64,000 nt of DNA from JAAYAY01 sp963674575 (GTDB lineage: Bacteria > Planctomycetota > Planctomycetia > Pirellulales > Thermoguttaceae): NCBI GenBank assembly GCA_963674575.2, contig CAXXQT010000002.1, positions 124,001 through 188,000 on the forward strand, given 5' to 3'. The notes under the pieces are model-generated. The model worked only from the letters and a program-made list of their open reading frames with translations. It was not told the origin of the DNA and made no database searches. Below, one piece after another: positions 8,599-17,202 of this stretch. The position numbers and the translations under genes were made by a program. Every line of letters begins with the position of its first letter. Positions within the stretch are counted from its first letter, which is position 1.

Positions 8599-8835
8599 AT
8601 GGCGATTGCTGATGCGCGGCGGTTTCTTTTCGATGCGATGGAGAACGGGGAGCTGCGCCGTGCGCTGAACCGGGCCGCGGACGAGGCGGCGCGGGAGGCT
8701 GTTCTGGCGGAGGCGGGCTACCGGTTCAACGGGGCGGAGTTGGAAGAGGCCTGGCGGAATGAGCTGACGCGATGCCAGACGGAAGAGCTGGCTGCGTGTT
8801 TGCACGACATCTTTCAGTGGTGGCGGATGAGCTGA
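8599..8835 (+). CDS. Nif11-like small protein
   Basis: 78-residue protein whose whole length resembles the Nif11 domain: DARRFLFDAMENGELRRALNRAAD, then AREAVLAEAGYRFNGAELEEAW, that is, the acidic-helix, 'GYxF' and 'ELxxAW' pattern. Nif11-like domains occur in nitrogen-fixation loci and, fused to core peptides, as leaders of ribosomally made natural products. Here there is no Gly-Gly cleavage site, no cysteine-rich core and no modification enzyme nearby; the protein ends QWWRMS. The start ATG at 8599 follows GAGAGG. It sits 13 bp behind the phospho-sugar mutase and is likely in its operon. Its function is unknown; a small regulatory or binding protein is one possibility. Confidence 0.7.
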   Translation: MAIADARRFLFDAMENGELRRALNRAADEAAREAVLAEAGYRFNGAELEEAWRNELTRCQTEELAACLHDIFQWWRMS

Positions 8836-8837
8836 CG

Positions 8838-8907
8838 AAAGCGGAGAGCTGAAAGCTGAAAGCTATGAGCTTCAGGGGTCCGCTTTCGGCTTTCAGCTTT
8901 CCGCTTT
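8838..8907. terminator. heptad-built hairpin between convergent genes
   Basis: The 26-bp arms 8838-8863 and 8882-8907 are reverse complements with two mismatches and an 18-bp loop. Both arms are made of seven-base units (AAGCTGA/CCGCTTT types). The hairpin exactly fills the gap between the Nif11-like gene and the gspJ-like gene, so a bidirectional terminator role is likely. Confidence 0.6.
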
Positions 8908-8911
8908 GGGA

Positions 8912-10786
8912 TCATTTGGTGCGGAATTTTTGGACGATGGTGACTTCGCGGACCTGGCGGCTGCCGGGTTCGAAGACACGGATGCGGACTTGGATGCCTT
9001 GAAGCGGAATGTCGTAGGGGGGCTGGGTTTCGCGTTCGCCGATATCGTCGACGCCGTTGGCGCCGTCGTTGTCGAGACCGTCCGTGGCCTGATCGAAGAT
9101 GCCGTTGCGGTCTTCGTCACCAACAAAGCCCGTGGACGCTGAGTTGGTGGAAGGCAAGACGCGATCACTGTTGGCGGGGTTCTCGGAGACGTAGTTGACC
9201 CACTGGTGGTTGTATTCGTAGTGGAGAGACCAGGTGTCGTAGATGGCGGGGTAGTAGTCGTGGGGCTGGAGATAGACGCCAAATCTGTCGACGGTGCCGT
9301 AGGCGAGGGAGCGATGGTTTCCTTCGCGGCCGAATTGGGGGATGGGCAGCACGACGTTTGTCCCCGACGTGTAGGGGCCGTCGGGATAGAGGCTGCCCTG
9401 GGCGAGGATGCGGGCCATGAAGTCGAGATCGACGTAGGCGCCCGTGGTAGCATTCATGCCGCTGGTGCCGACCGAGCCAGCCATGATGTGGTCGCGCAGA
9501 CGCTGCACGGTGTCGCGGTAGCCGGGATCACCGGGCAGGTTGACGATTTCGTCGAGGACGTTGTCGGAGGCATCCGTGATCTTCTGGACAAGGACGGCAG
9601 CATTGGGGTCCCAGGCCTTGACGTCGAAGCCGATGACGTTGGTGAGGAGGACGTCTTCTCCCATACGGGTTCCGGCGGAGTAATCGTTGGGGACACCGAG
9701 GACGGGGTCCACGTTGGACCATGGATGGGGGTCCATCCAGGCGTCGAAGGGGCCGGTAGGACGGATATCGTCTGAGAATCGGGGCAGTTGGACCTTTCTG
9801 GGGTCATTGACGTCGATGCCGACGTTGTTCTCGCTGGGGACGGCATCGCCCGCGACCCAGTTGGGGTCGGAGCACTCGGCGAGGGTGGGCAGTCCGAGGC
9901 CGGGGACCCACTTGAAGTTGGCGGTGATATTGTCAAGATCGGTGTCGTAGGGCTGGCCGAGCCAGGGGCGGAGGAAGAAGGGGAAGGGTTTGCCTTCTCT
10001 CCAATAGCGGAGGATGCTGTTGGTGCGTTGGATTTTCGGCAACGGGCTGGTGACGGTGGCCGTGGGGGTGGCGGCAGTGGCGGACCAGATGCGGAGGTCG
10101 GGGTGGTGGGCGAAACGACACTCGGGGCGGGTTAGGTCGGCAAGGGAGTTGGCGGCGAGGACGGGACGGTCCTGGGTACTGCCAGAGGGCAGGGTGACGC
10201 TGAAGTCGTCCCAGACCTTGCGGACGGAGAGGTCGTAGTTCTGGTAGAAGCCGGAACGATCGACGGTTCGGACGTCGACTTCGGGCTTAATGAGGAGGAT
10301 GCGGCGGTAGAGGGTGGTGCCGCGGACGAAGTAGATGATTTCGGCGGAGTTGGAGCTTGCCGCATTGCCGGCAATGAGGCCGTTGTAAGGCTCGCCCTTG
10401 GTGGTGACCGTGAAGAGAATCATGTCGTCCATGTCGCCAACGGTGCTGTCGGCGAGGCCGTTCTCCAGGTTCACGGCGACGTCGGCGGGATCGACGACGG
10501 GGCCGATGGGGCCTTCCACGTATTGGAAGTAGCCCTCGTTGGACTTGGGAGAGCGAGGGGGATCCATGATCACGGTGACGTTTTCGAGATCCTGCTTGAG
10601 GATGGCAGCGGCGGCGCGGAGTCGCTGGCTCATTTCGAGGGTGGCGCGGGACTCGCCGATGCTCTCGGTGACCGAGGCGAAGACGACGGTGACCGCCATC
10701 ATGATGATGAGCATGAGGACGGTGGCAGTGAGGATTTCGACGAGGGTGTAAGCTCGTCGGCGGATGAGTTTTTTGGGGCGTCTCAT
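8912..10786 (-). CDS. GspJ/PilW-type pseudopilin, last gene of the pilus operon
   Basis: 624-residue minor-pseudopilin-like protein. The leader MRRPKKLIRRRA|YTLVEILTATVLMLIIMMAVTVVF has Ala at -1 and Glu at +5, followed by a 20-residue hydrophobic helix. The C-terminus (IQVRIRVFEPGSRQVREVTIVQKF) ends with the strand pattern of PilW/GspJ proteins. Between these lies a large extracytoplasmic region with an acidic calcium-loop-like stretch DEDRNGIFD...DGLDNDGANGVDD near residues 553-578. Typical GspJ is about 200 residues, so it is threefold enlarged. It follows the giant GspK and GspI-like genes, giving an I-K-J set that in other systems forms the pseudopilus tip. A heptanucleotide array lies about 14 bp before the start codon. 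The GspJ versus PilW assignment is uncertain. Confidence 0.8.
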   Translation of the reverse strand: MRRPKKLIRRRAYTLVEILTATVLMLIIMMAVTVVFASVTESIGESRATLEMSQRLRAAAAILKQDLENVTVIMDPPRSPKSNEGYFQYVEGPIGPVVDPADVAVNLENGLADSTVGDMDDMILFTVTTKGEPYNGLIAGNAASSNSAEIIYFVRGTTLYRRILLIKPEVDVRTVDRSGFYQNYDLSVRKVWDDFSVTLPSGSTQDRPVLAANSLADLTRPECRFAHHPDLRIWSATAATPTATVTSPLPKIQRTNSILRYWREGKPFPFFLRPWLGQPYDTDLDNITANFKWVPGLGLPTLAECSDPNWVAGDAVPSENNVGIDVNDPRKVQLPRFSDDIRPTGPFDAWMDPHPWSNVDPVLGVPNDYSAGTRMGEDVLLTNVIGFDVKAWDPNAAVLVQKITDASDNVLDEIVNLPGDPGYRDTVQRLRDHIMAGSVGTSGMNATTGAYVDLDFMARILAQGSLYPDGPYTSGTNVVLPIPQFGREGNHRSLAYGTVDRFGVYLQPHDYYPAIYDTWSLHYEYNHQWVNYVSENPANSDRVLPSTNSASTGFVGDEDRNGIFDQATDGLDNDGANGVDDIGERETQPPYDIPLQGIQVRIRVFEPGSRQVREVTIVQKFRTK

Positions 10787-10800
10787 GGGACGGGTCCTTG

Positions 10801-10868
10801 GGAGCTGTGAGCTTTGAGCTGTGAGCTTTGAGCTGTGAGCTTTGAGCTGTGAGCTGTGAGCTGTGAGC
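10801..10868. repeat. TGAGCTK heptanucleotide array upstream of gspJ
   Basis: About nine tandem seven-base units alternating GAGCTGT and GAGCTTT. The array ends close to the ribosome-binding region of the minus-strand gspJ-like gene. Related arrays are at 16828-16868, 21090-21157 and 25996-26012. Confidence 0.9.
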
Positions 10869-10877
10869 CTTCCTGGG

Positions 10878-10982
10878 GGTTCAAGAGCCGGGCTGGTCTC
10901 TGGCGGTTTGCTCGCTTTTTATGGGCGCGATTGGTGCTGGTGTTGAGGGGCTTCTGGGTATCAGAAGCCCGGCTAGGACAGT
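10878..10982. repeat. inverted repeat ending in AGCCGGGCT / AGCCCGGCT (family K)
   Basis: AAGAGCCGGGCTGG near 10881 and AGAAGCCCGGCTAGG near 10968 are inverted copies about 75 bp apart. A similar pair lies at 36066-36140. It fills the spacer between the gspJ- and gspK-like genes; no gene is seen here. Confidence 0.6.
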
Positions 10983-10992
10983 GATCGGGGCG

Positions 10993-13900
10993 TTATTCGA
11001 TGAAGCGTTTGAGGAGGACGGCTTTTTCGGTGTTGAGGTTCTCGCCGGGGATGAAGCCGACGGGGATGGAGCGATCGAAAATGTAGAAGGCGCGGCGTCG
11101 GGTGACGTCGCCGGTGTCGATACCGAGTTCCTGGCCGAGGGTGTAGCCCTCGGGATAGATGTAGTCCTCGCTGGTGGTGAAGCCAGGAACGGGTTGGACC
11201 TCGAAGTAGCCGACGGTGATCCAGACGGCGTAGACGTTGGAGCGGTTGGTGACGAGGTTGCTGAGGCGCTGGAGGGACTGGTGTTTAAAGTAGGGGGTCT
11301 TTCGGGTGTCGGCGTATGCGGTGGTTACGTTGTTGGTGAAGAGGGGGTTTCTCGTTTCGATGGCGTCTGTGTAGTTGGTGCCGGTGACGGCAGCGCGGAG
11401 GAGCGTGGCGTTGACGCCTTGCTGGATGAGCCCGGTGAGATAAGGCGGATTGGCGCCACCGGGGTCGCGACCAGGGACGGGTGGAACGAGTTGGACGCCT
11501 GCGAAGGAGCGGAATGGGTTGGCCATTCGGGTGGGCAGGGGCGGGTCGGGGGAACTTACGTCTTCAAAGCCGTAGTGATCGGGCACTGCGGCAGCGGTTG
11601 AGACGGGGAAAGCGCGTCGGGTCTTAAGGAAGTCGTCCCAGGTCGGCATTTTATCATCGTAGTCGTTTGAGAGGGCTTGCCAGACGAGGGAATCGGTTCC
11701 ACCGGAAACGTCGTAGCCGTAGACGGTGTTGAGGTTGATTTTTCCCGGTTCGCGCCAGGTGGGGATGAAGTTGGAGGGGTAGCAGAAGGCATGATCCTCG
11801 CCGTTTGTGGTCATGTACGTGGCATTCATGAAGGTGGGGTTGCCGCGTGTTTGGGAATCAACGAAGCGGGAGGGAACGTGGACGTAGTCAAGGAGTCGGT
11901 AGAAATGGGGCGCGAGAGCAGGAACACTATCTGCAGGCGTGGTGGTGAAGCCCCTCAGCCGTCCTGTGTCTTTTGGCGTATCCGAATCGATGGCGGTGAA
12001 GAAGGGAAGAGTCTGCGCAAAACTCTCCCTGCCCGCGGAGTAGGCTTCAAGACCGGCAACCGTCTGTTCGTTTTCAACGGACAGGAGCAGGCGTGCTGAA
12101 TCCACCGCCGGGGCAAGGGTGACTTCACCCGGGTTGGTGAAAGGGCGATTCAGCCAAGTGAACCAAGGGAAGGGCTCGGGAACAAAGGAGTAAGAACCGG
12201 GAGAGCCGCTTTCCGTGCCCGGGGCTCCGGCATAGGGAGCGTAGGCAAAAGGCAGAGAAAGGTGGCTGGTATTCAGAGGCGACTGAACGAAGAAGAAGTC
12301 GTTGAGATAGCCGAGGGAGTGCGAGAGACGGGGCGGGACCCCGGTATTGGGAGTTGTAAGAACCTTGTTTGCGGTGTTCTTGCAGTACGGAAGGTCACCC
12401 GACGCTTCCGGTTCGGTGAGGACGAGAGATGTCCAGAAGGCGCTCGAGTTGGGTGTGCCACTGCCCGTCTCTCCGCGTTGGCGCGTGGCGATGCAGTCGG
12501 CCGTCCCCTCCTGTGGATAGCCGTGCAAGGAACCGTTGTTGGATTGGTGGGTGGCAATGTCCATGGCGCTATCGAAGACCGTTAGGTCGACGGGCGAAGA
12601 ATCGATGGTGCGATAGGGATTCGTGACCGGGTCGTGGGCAATCAGCGGATTGGCAAGACGCTGAAGATGGACGTATCGGACACCGGAAACAGTGCCGGGA
12701 ACGGCGAGCGGTCCGTGCCAATCAGGCGGGCTAACCGTCGTATCGGCTCCCCAGTCGGTTGTTCCGCGGGCGAGATCCTCGGCCGAGAGAGGGGTTGCGT
12801 AGCCCGTGGTCCAGTTGTAGGAGGGGTCTGCGTCAGCGGCGTAGCCATCGACAGGCTCGGAGATGCTGAGGCGAAGGTCTCGAAGCGTTGCCGTCGAATT
12901 CGTTCGAGCCTGGTCGATCATGATCGCCACGGGGGGCTGCATCGCTCCGCCGGTGCTGCTGCTGTAGTCCACAACTCCCAGAGACGCCAGGTCGTCGGCA
13001 TTGCCGTCCGAGAAGACCTGAACCTGGTCAAGATCGTCTGGATTGGAACTGGGATTGAGTTGGATTCTTCGTGCGGTTGAAACGGAGGCGTTGGGCAGCG
13101 AATTGAGAAGCGTGGCGCCGGGGCTGTACTGGCCGTTGGCGGCATTGCCAGGCCCGACGACTGCGTATCGATGGGGGCCAACCGGAGCAAGCGCCGAGGC
13201 GGCGGGGGAGAAGGTCACTTGTGCATTGTCGATCTCGGGAAGAGTGCTCGTCGCTCCTGTGTCTTGGACGAAGTAGACAAGACGCACTGGATCGGAATTG
13301 TTGGTGTCGGTGCTGTCGTGGGGATCGTGGTAGCCCAGCCCCGTGGGGATATCCTCGTCCGTGGTGTCAGGATCATAAACGGCCAGTCGCCAGACGGGCG
13401 AGTTGCCGGAAGGCGATTTTTGGTTGAGTCGGACGCCGCCCGAGTGCAGGGCGCTGGAATAGTCGCGATACAATTCTGCGGGAGCGCCGTCGGCGTTGGT
13501 CCACGGATTGTAGAGTTCGACGAAGAGTGAGCCTTCGGGGCGGAATGCATTCACGTAGTCTGTGGCTGTCGGGTCCGGATCGACGTCGTACTGGCGTCGG
13601 TCGTGGGTGGCCAGCGTCTCGGTAATCAGGAGTTCGGGACGCTCACAGCCCCACACGTGGTCGCAGCCTGTGTTGTTGGTTGTGAGATCTCCATCAGCAT
13701 CCCACGTGGCGATCAATTCTCCCGGGGTGACGGTCGTGGCGGTGAGTCTGGCGAAGGGGTAAACGTCGTACTCAAAGGGAGTGATGACGGAGTCGGCGTC
13801 GCGGAAGTCGACAACATTGACGGCCCACTGGGCAATTGCCCTGGCGCGTGCGGCAGCGGTCTCGACGGGCCCAGGCGTGTAGGCGGGAATAATCTCCAAC

Positions 13901-16875
13901 TCGCGTGCGATCACCGGATCCCAATTGGGATACCAGTCGTCGTCTATGAGAGCCATCATTAGGAGGTAGAGCGTCTTGGCATAGGCTTGGCGTCGAGCCA
14001 ATTCATCGGCGCCGGTTTCACCGGGTTCATCCACCACAAAATTGTTGTCGTCGTCCTGACCGTTGCCGAAAGGCCTGTTGAGGTCCATCAGCAAGCCCAT
14101 GAGCGCATCATGGGACAGCATGTTGCCAAGGTCGGCGCGGAAAGCCTCATCCGTCGTCAGAACTTGGTGCAGAGACGGGAGGCTCTTCGTTGAATCTGCG
14201 GCGATGCGCGCGGCGATCAAGTCGGAAAGATGTTGAGGCGGACGTCCTAGGCCAAGGAGTTTCCAGCCGTCGCGGAGTTCCTTGGTCATGCCCATGGAGG
14301 GCACGGGCACACTCCAGCTTTCGGTGGTGGCGTTGAGGCGGTAGAGGGAGGAAGTGCCGGCGCCGAGGAGACGGCGGAGGCGGGAAGGGAGACGGAGGAT
14401 GTCGGTATCGTAGCGGCGGAGGAGGGGTTCGAGTTCGGCGACGGTGAAGGGATTGTCGACGCGGGAATGGAGTCCGGCGGACTGGGCTGCGGCGGGGGCG
14501 AGTTTGAGCTGGTAGGGACTATCGAGCCCCGTGTAGAGCCAGGCGTCGAAATTCCAGCCCGAAGAAATGGATTGGTAGCCGCTGCTCTTGTAGATGGCTC
14601 CGCCCAGGTTGGAGTAGATGGGCTGGCCGAAAAGGTCGAGGCCAACGAGGAGGGCGCCGTTGAGGTCCATGGGCGTGCCATAGGCGAGGGCGTCGCCGTT
14701 GGCAACGGCGTAGAAGTAGTTGCTGGGATAGCCGAAGAGGCGGGCGACGGCGAGGCTATCCAGTGTGGAGGGGCTGGTGTAGTCCGAATAGTTCTTGGGC
14801 GTGATGCCGGGGGCTGGCCAGCGGTATTCTCCGCTCGGGGCGTATTGTCGGAGATCGAGTTCGCCGTAGCGACCGTCGAGTTGGGAAGTGGCGTCGCCGA
14901 GGAGGAGTTTTCGATAGAGATTGATTGAATCCCCCAGAACAGGCATGGGGTTGATTTCCGCCGTGCCGGCGCCCTGGCCGCGGGAGAGGACGGGAGCGAC
15001 GGTGGGTGTAGCGCCTTCGTTAAGCGTTTGGGCGTAGACGGTGTTGTCGCCGAGATAGTTGGTGGCGGCGGGGTCCTGGGCGTAGGCGTCGTAGAGTTGT
15101 TCGACGGTGCCTGCCGTATTGAGGTTAACGCGGCCACCGAGATCGATGCAGTGGATGGCGGCAAGGGGTTTGTATTTGCGTCCGTCGGGGAGGGTGCGGA
15201 CGGGGAAGCCGAGGTCGACCCAGATGCTGTCGGGGATTCCGTCGCCGTCGTTGTCGACGTCCCAGGGGACGATTTCGCCGGAGCCCATATCCCAGGGGTA
15301 GGTCAGGCCCGGGGTCAGGTTGACGGCGCCCCATGAGCGGGCCGCGGCTATCTGGAGTTGGGCAAGCGCCATGCTGGAGACCTGGGCGACCGTATAGACG
15401 GGCCAGCGGGAATTGCTCCCGTCGAAATTCGGGTGATCTTCCGGCAAGGGGCGGAGGAGGCACCGCCGTTTCAGTTGAACGATCGTGTTGCGAAGGGCCG
15501 GGATGTAATCGGGGCAGGCAAGAACTCTCCAAGCCTCGGTGTCGTCGGGGAGGTTGTAGGGAGCGGATTGTAGTACGGTCACCATACGGTTGAGCCAGTA
15601 CCAGGCCAGCGCCGGACGGTGCAGGGAGGGGCTGCGGGTGAGGACCATGGCCGTGCCGTCCCAGTGCTCCATGGCAAGGAGCATGTTCTGGTAGTCGGGC
15701 GCGTCGTAGCCCTCGTTGGGAGATCTGAAAGTGACGTTCTGCTGGTAGTCGGGGTCGGTTGGGTTGGGCAGGAGGGCGTAGGGATAATCGTCGGGATTAT
15801 TGTTATCGTAGCCAGCGTCGTTTGTGGCGTTGGTATCGTCGTAGCCGACGCCGGTCCCTGAGAAGGGGACGCCGTTGATGATGAAGTCAACCTTGTCGCG
15901 GGGCGTTTTGGACAGATCGCCGCCGGCATTAGCGAAGAAACTGACGGTATCGGAAACGGGAATGCCGTCGAAGGGCAGGATCTGATAGCGGTGGTAGACG
16001 ATCTGGAGCGTCCCGCCGCCGTCGTAGGTGGTTTCTCGGCGGTAGCCGACAATGCGGGTGCTCTTGTTGGCCAGGTTGTAGAAGCGGCTGAACTCGGAGT
16101 CCTTGATGGTGAGGACGCAGCCGACGCGGCGCTGGAACTCGATGGCTTCGTTGTCGTTGCCGGTGCCGTTGGCCTCCTCACTGCCGAACCAAGCAGGGAT
16201 GGTGATGGTGTTGGCTGCGGTGGTGCTTCCGATGGGGGCGCCGGTAGTAACGTCGAGTCCGCCCGTGGCACCGCCGTTGGGGATCGTGTAGCCGGCGGTG
16301 AACTCGATGATCTGGCCGCCGGCGATGCTGGCCTGGTAGCTACTCGTAACTGTTGTGGTTCCAGGCAGTTGTTCAGGCGGAAGCGTGAGAGGCAGTTTCT
16401 CTTCCTTGACATTGCTTCCGGAATGGATGATCGCGTTCTTGGGATTGCGGAACGTGCCGGCGGAATTCGGCGCGACGGTGTAGTGGTTGATAATCCAACC
16501 TTTGACGTAGTTTGCGCCGTAGATGTCTTCCAGGAGGGAATGGGTGAGGAGGACGGAGCGGCGGTTGTCGTCCTTGGGCCCGGAGGCTACCTGGTCGAAG
16601 ATTTGCTGGAGGTCTTCGTCGGGGGCGAAGACGACGCGGTCGACCTTCTGGAGGGCCTTGGAGGTCTTGTTGCCGTGGGAGGCAATGACGACGAAGGCGA
16701 AGGCCGTGGCCGTGAAGAGGGCCAGCATGCCGAGAAGGACGAGGAGGATGACGCCCTGGCGGGAGGCGTGGGATGATTCGACCGGCCCCTCCCCGGCCCT
16801 CCCCCTCGCTGCGCTGGGGAGGGAGGGTGTGAGCTTTGAGCTGTGAGCTTTGAGGTTTGAGGTTTGGGTTGCCAT
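10993..16875 (-). CDS. giant GspK-like minor pseudopilin
   Basis: 1960 residues against about 320 for usual GspK. The N-terminus ASRQG|VILLVLLGMLALFTATAFAFVV is a pseudopilin helix without Glu at +5, the known distinguishing feature of GspK. GspK's NLNTA-type motif appears twice, GGRVNLNTAG near residue 578 and GKINLNTV near residue 1710, suggesting internal duplication or a chimeric enlargement. Acidic loops resembling calcium sites occur at about 538-548 (DVDNDGDGIPD) and 938-951 (NGQDDDNNFVVDEPGE). The cleavage site is preceded by 41 residues that translate a repeat cassette (TSNLKAHSSKL, then SLPSAARGRAGEGP) instead of a normal short leader. In T2SS, GspK caps the pseudopilus with I and J, whose homologues flank it here. 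The frame is open throughout with no sign of decay. Confidence 0.75.
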   Translation of the reverse strand: MATQTSNLKAHSSKLTPSLPSAARGRAGEGPVESSHASRQGVILLVLLGMLALFTATAFAFVVIASHGNKTSKALQKVDRVVFAPDEDLQQIFDQVASGPKDDNRRSVLLTHSLLEDIYGANYVKGWIINHYTVAPNSAGTFRNPKNAIIHSGSNVKEEKLPLTLPPEQLPGTTTVTSSYQASIAGGQIIEFTAGYTIPNGGATGGLDVTTGAPIGSTTAANTITIPAWFGSEEANGTGNDNEAIEFQRRVGCVLTIKDSEFSRFYNLANKSTRIVGYRRETTYDGGGTLQIVYHRYQILPFDGIPVSDTVSFFANAGGDLSKTPRDKVDFIINGVPFSGTGVGYDDTNATNDAGYDNNNPDDYPYALLPNPTDPDYQQNVTFRSPNEGYDAPDYQNMLLAMEHWDGTAMVLTRSPSLHRPALAWYWLNRMVTVLQSAPYNLPDDTEAWRVLACPDYIPALRNTIVQLKRRCLLRPLPEDHPNFDGSNSRWPVYTVAQVSSMALAQLQIAAARSWGAVNLTPGLTYPWDMGSGEIVPWDVDNDGDGIPDSIWVDLGFPVRTLPDGRKYKPLAAIHCIDLGGRVNLNTAGTVEQLYDAYAQDPAATNYLGDNTVYAQTLNEGATPTVAPVLSRGQGAGTAEINPMPVLGDSINLYRKLLLGDATSQLDGRYGELDLRQYAPSGEYRWPAPGITPKNYSDYTSPSTLDSLAVARLFGYPSNYFYAVANGDALAYGTPMDLNGALLVGLDLFGQPIYSNLGGAIYKSSGYQSISSGWNFDAWLYTGLDSPYQLKLAPAAAQSAGLHSRVDNPFTVAELEPLLRRYDTDILRLPSRLRRLLGAGTSSLYRLNATTESWSVPVPSMGMTKELRDGWKLLGLGRPPQHLSDLIAARIAADSTKSLPSLHQVLTTDEAFRADLGNMLSHDALMGLLMDLNRPFGNGQDDDNNFVVDEPGETGADELARRQAYAKTLYLLMMALIDDDWYPNWDPVIARELEIIPAYTPGPVETAAARARAIAQWAVNVVDFRDADSVITPFEYDVYPFARLTATTVTPGELIATWDADGDLTTNNTGCDHVWGCERPELLITETLATHDRRQYDVDPDPTATDYVNAFRPEGSLFVELYNPWTNADGAPAELYRDYSSALHSGGVRLNQKSPSGNSPVWRLAVYDPDTTDEDIPTGLGYHDPHDSTDTNNSDPVRLVYFVQDTGATSTLPEIDNAQVTFSPAASALAPVGPHRYAVVGPGNAANGQYSPGATLLNSLPNASVSTARRIQLNPSSNPDDLDQVQVFSDGNADDLASLGVVDYSSSTGGAMQPPVAIMIDQARTNSTATLRDLRLSISEPVDGYAADADPSYNWTTGYATPLSAEDLARGTTDWGADTTVSPPDWHGPLAVPGTVSGVRYVHLQRLANPLIAHDPVTNPYRTIDSSPVDLTVFDSAMDIATHQSNNGSLHGYPQEGTADCIATRQRGETGSGTPNSSAFWTSLVLTEPEASGDLPYCKNTANKVLTTPNTGVPPRLSHSLGYLNDFFFVQSPLNTSHLSLPFAYAPYAGAPGTESGSPGSYSFVPEPFPWFTWLNRPFTNPGEVTLAPAVDSARLLLSVENEQTVAGLEAYSAGRESFAQTLPFFTAIDSDTPKDTGRLRGFTTTPADSVPALAPHFYRLLDYVHVPSRFVDSQTRGNPTFMNATYMTTNGEDHAFCYPSNFIPTWREPGKINLNTVYGYDVSGGTDSLVWQALSNDYDDKMPTWDDFLKTRRAFPVSTAAAVPDHYGFEDVSSPDPPLPTRMANPFRSFAGVQLVPPVPGRDPGGANPPYLTGLIQQGVNATLLRAAVTGTNYTDAIETRNPLFTNNVTTAYADTRKTPYFKHQSLQRLSNLVTNRSNVYAVWITVGYFEVQPVPGFTTSEDYIYPEGYTLGQELGIDTGDVTRRRAFYIFDRSIPVGFIPGENLNTEKAVLLKRFIE
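16770..16868. repeat. repeat cassette inside the gspK leader: GC-rich palindrome plus TGAGCTK array
   Basis: The palindrome CCCTCCCC...GGGGAGGG (family D, about 16784-16827) is followed by a TGAGCTK array (16828-16868). Both are read in frame as residues 3-31 of the GspK-like leader. The array ends within ten bases of the start codon. Confidence 0.85.
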
Positions 16876-16954
16876 GGTGTAGCTACCTCACGGGTTTTGG
16901 ATCGCTCCCTTGCCCAGGAGCGGAGCCTTCGAATTGTTTTGTTTCTCGCCGCCA

Positions 16955-17200
16955 GTAGCACGACTCTCGTGAGTCGGCCTCTGCGTAGGTTGACTCTCTC
17001 GAGTCGACTCGTGGGAATCAATTCACGGGGGGTCGGCTCTGGAGAGCCAACCTACGGGGACCCGGCTCGGAGAGCCAGGCTACGGAGTCGTTGCTTGCGT
17101 TGTCACTCGCGGTCGTATTTCTATGTCGTTGGACGGTTTTGGGGCCGGCTCTGGAGAGCCAACCTACGGGGGGTCGGCTCGGAGAGCCAAGCTACGCGGG
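16955..17200. repeat. repeated GGCTC(T)GGAGAGCC hairpins (family I) between gspI and gspK
   Basis: Four copies of a 22-24 bp unit with the core CGGCTC(T)GGAGAGCC followed by a CTACG tail lie at 17034-17057, 17063-17084, 17146-17169 and 17175-17196, as two pairs spaced 29 bp. Diverged ACTCTC(G)TGAGTCG relatives occur at 16961-17008. Each unit can fold as a small hairpin. No gene is seen in this 327-bp gap. Confidence 0.8.
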
Positions 17201-17202
17201 GG

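Noticed and set aside
8599..8835. Nif11-like gene considered as a natural-product precursor
   Set aside because: No Gly-Gly cleavage site, no core peptide and no modifying enzyme nearby.
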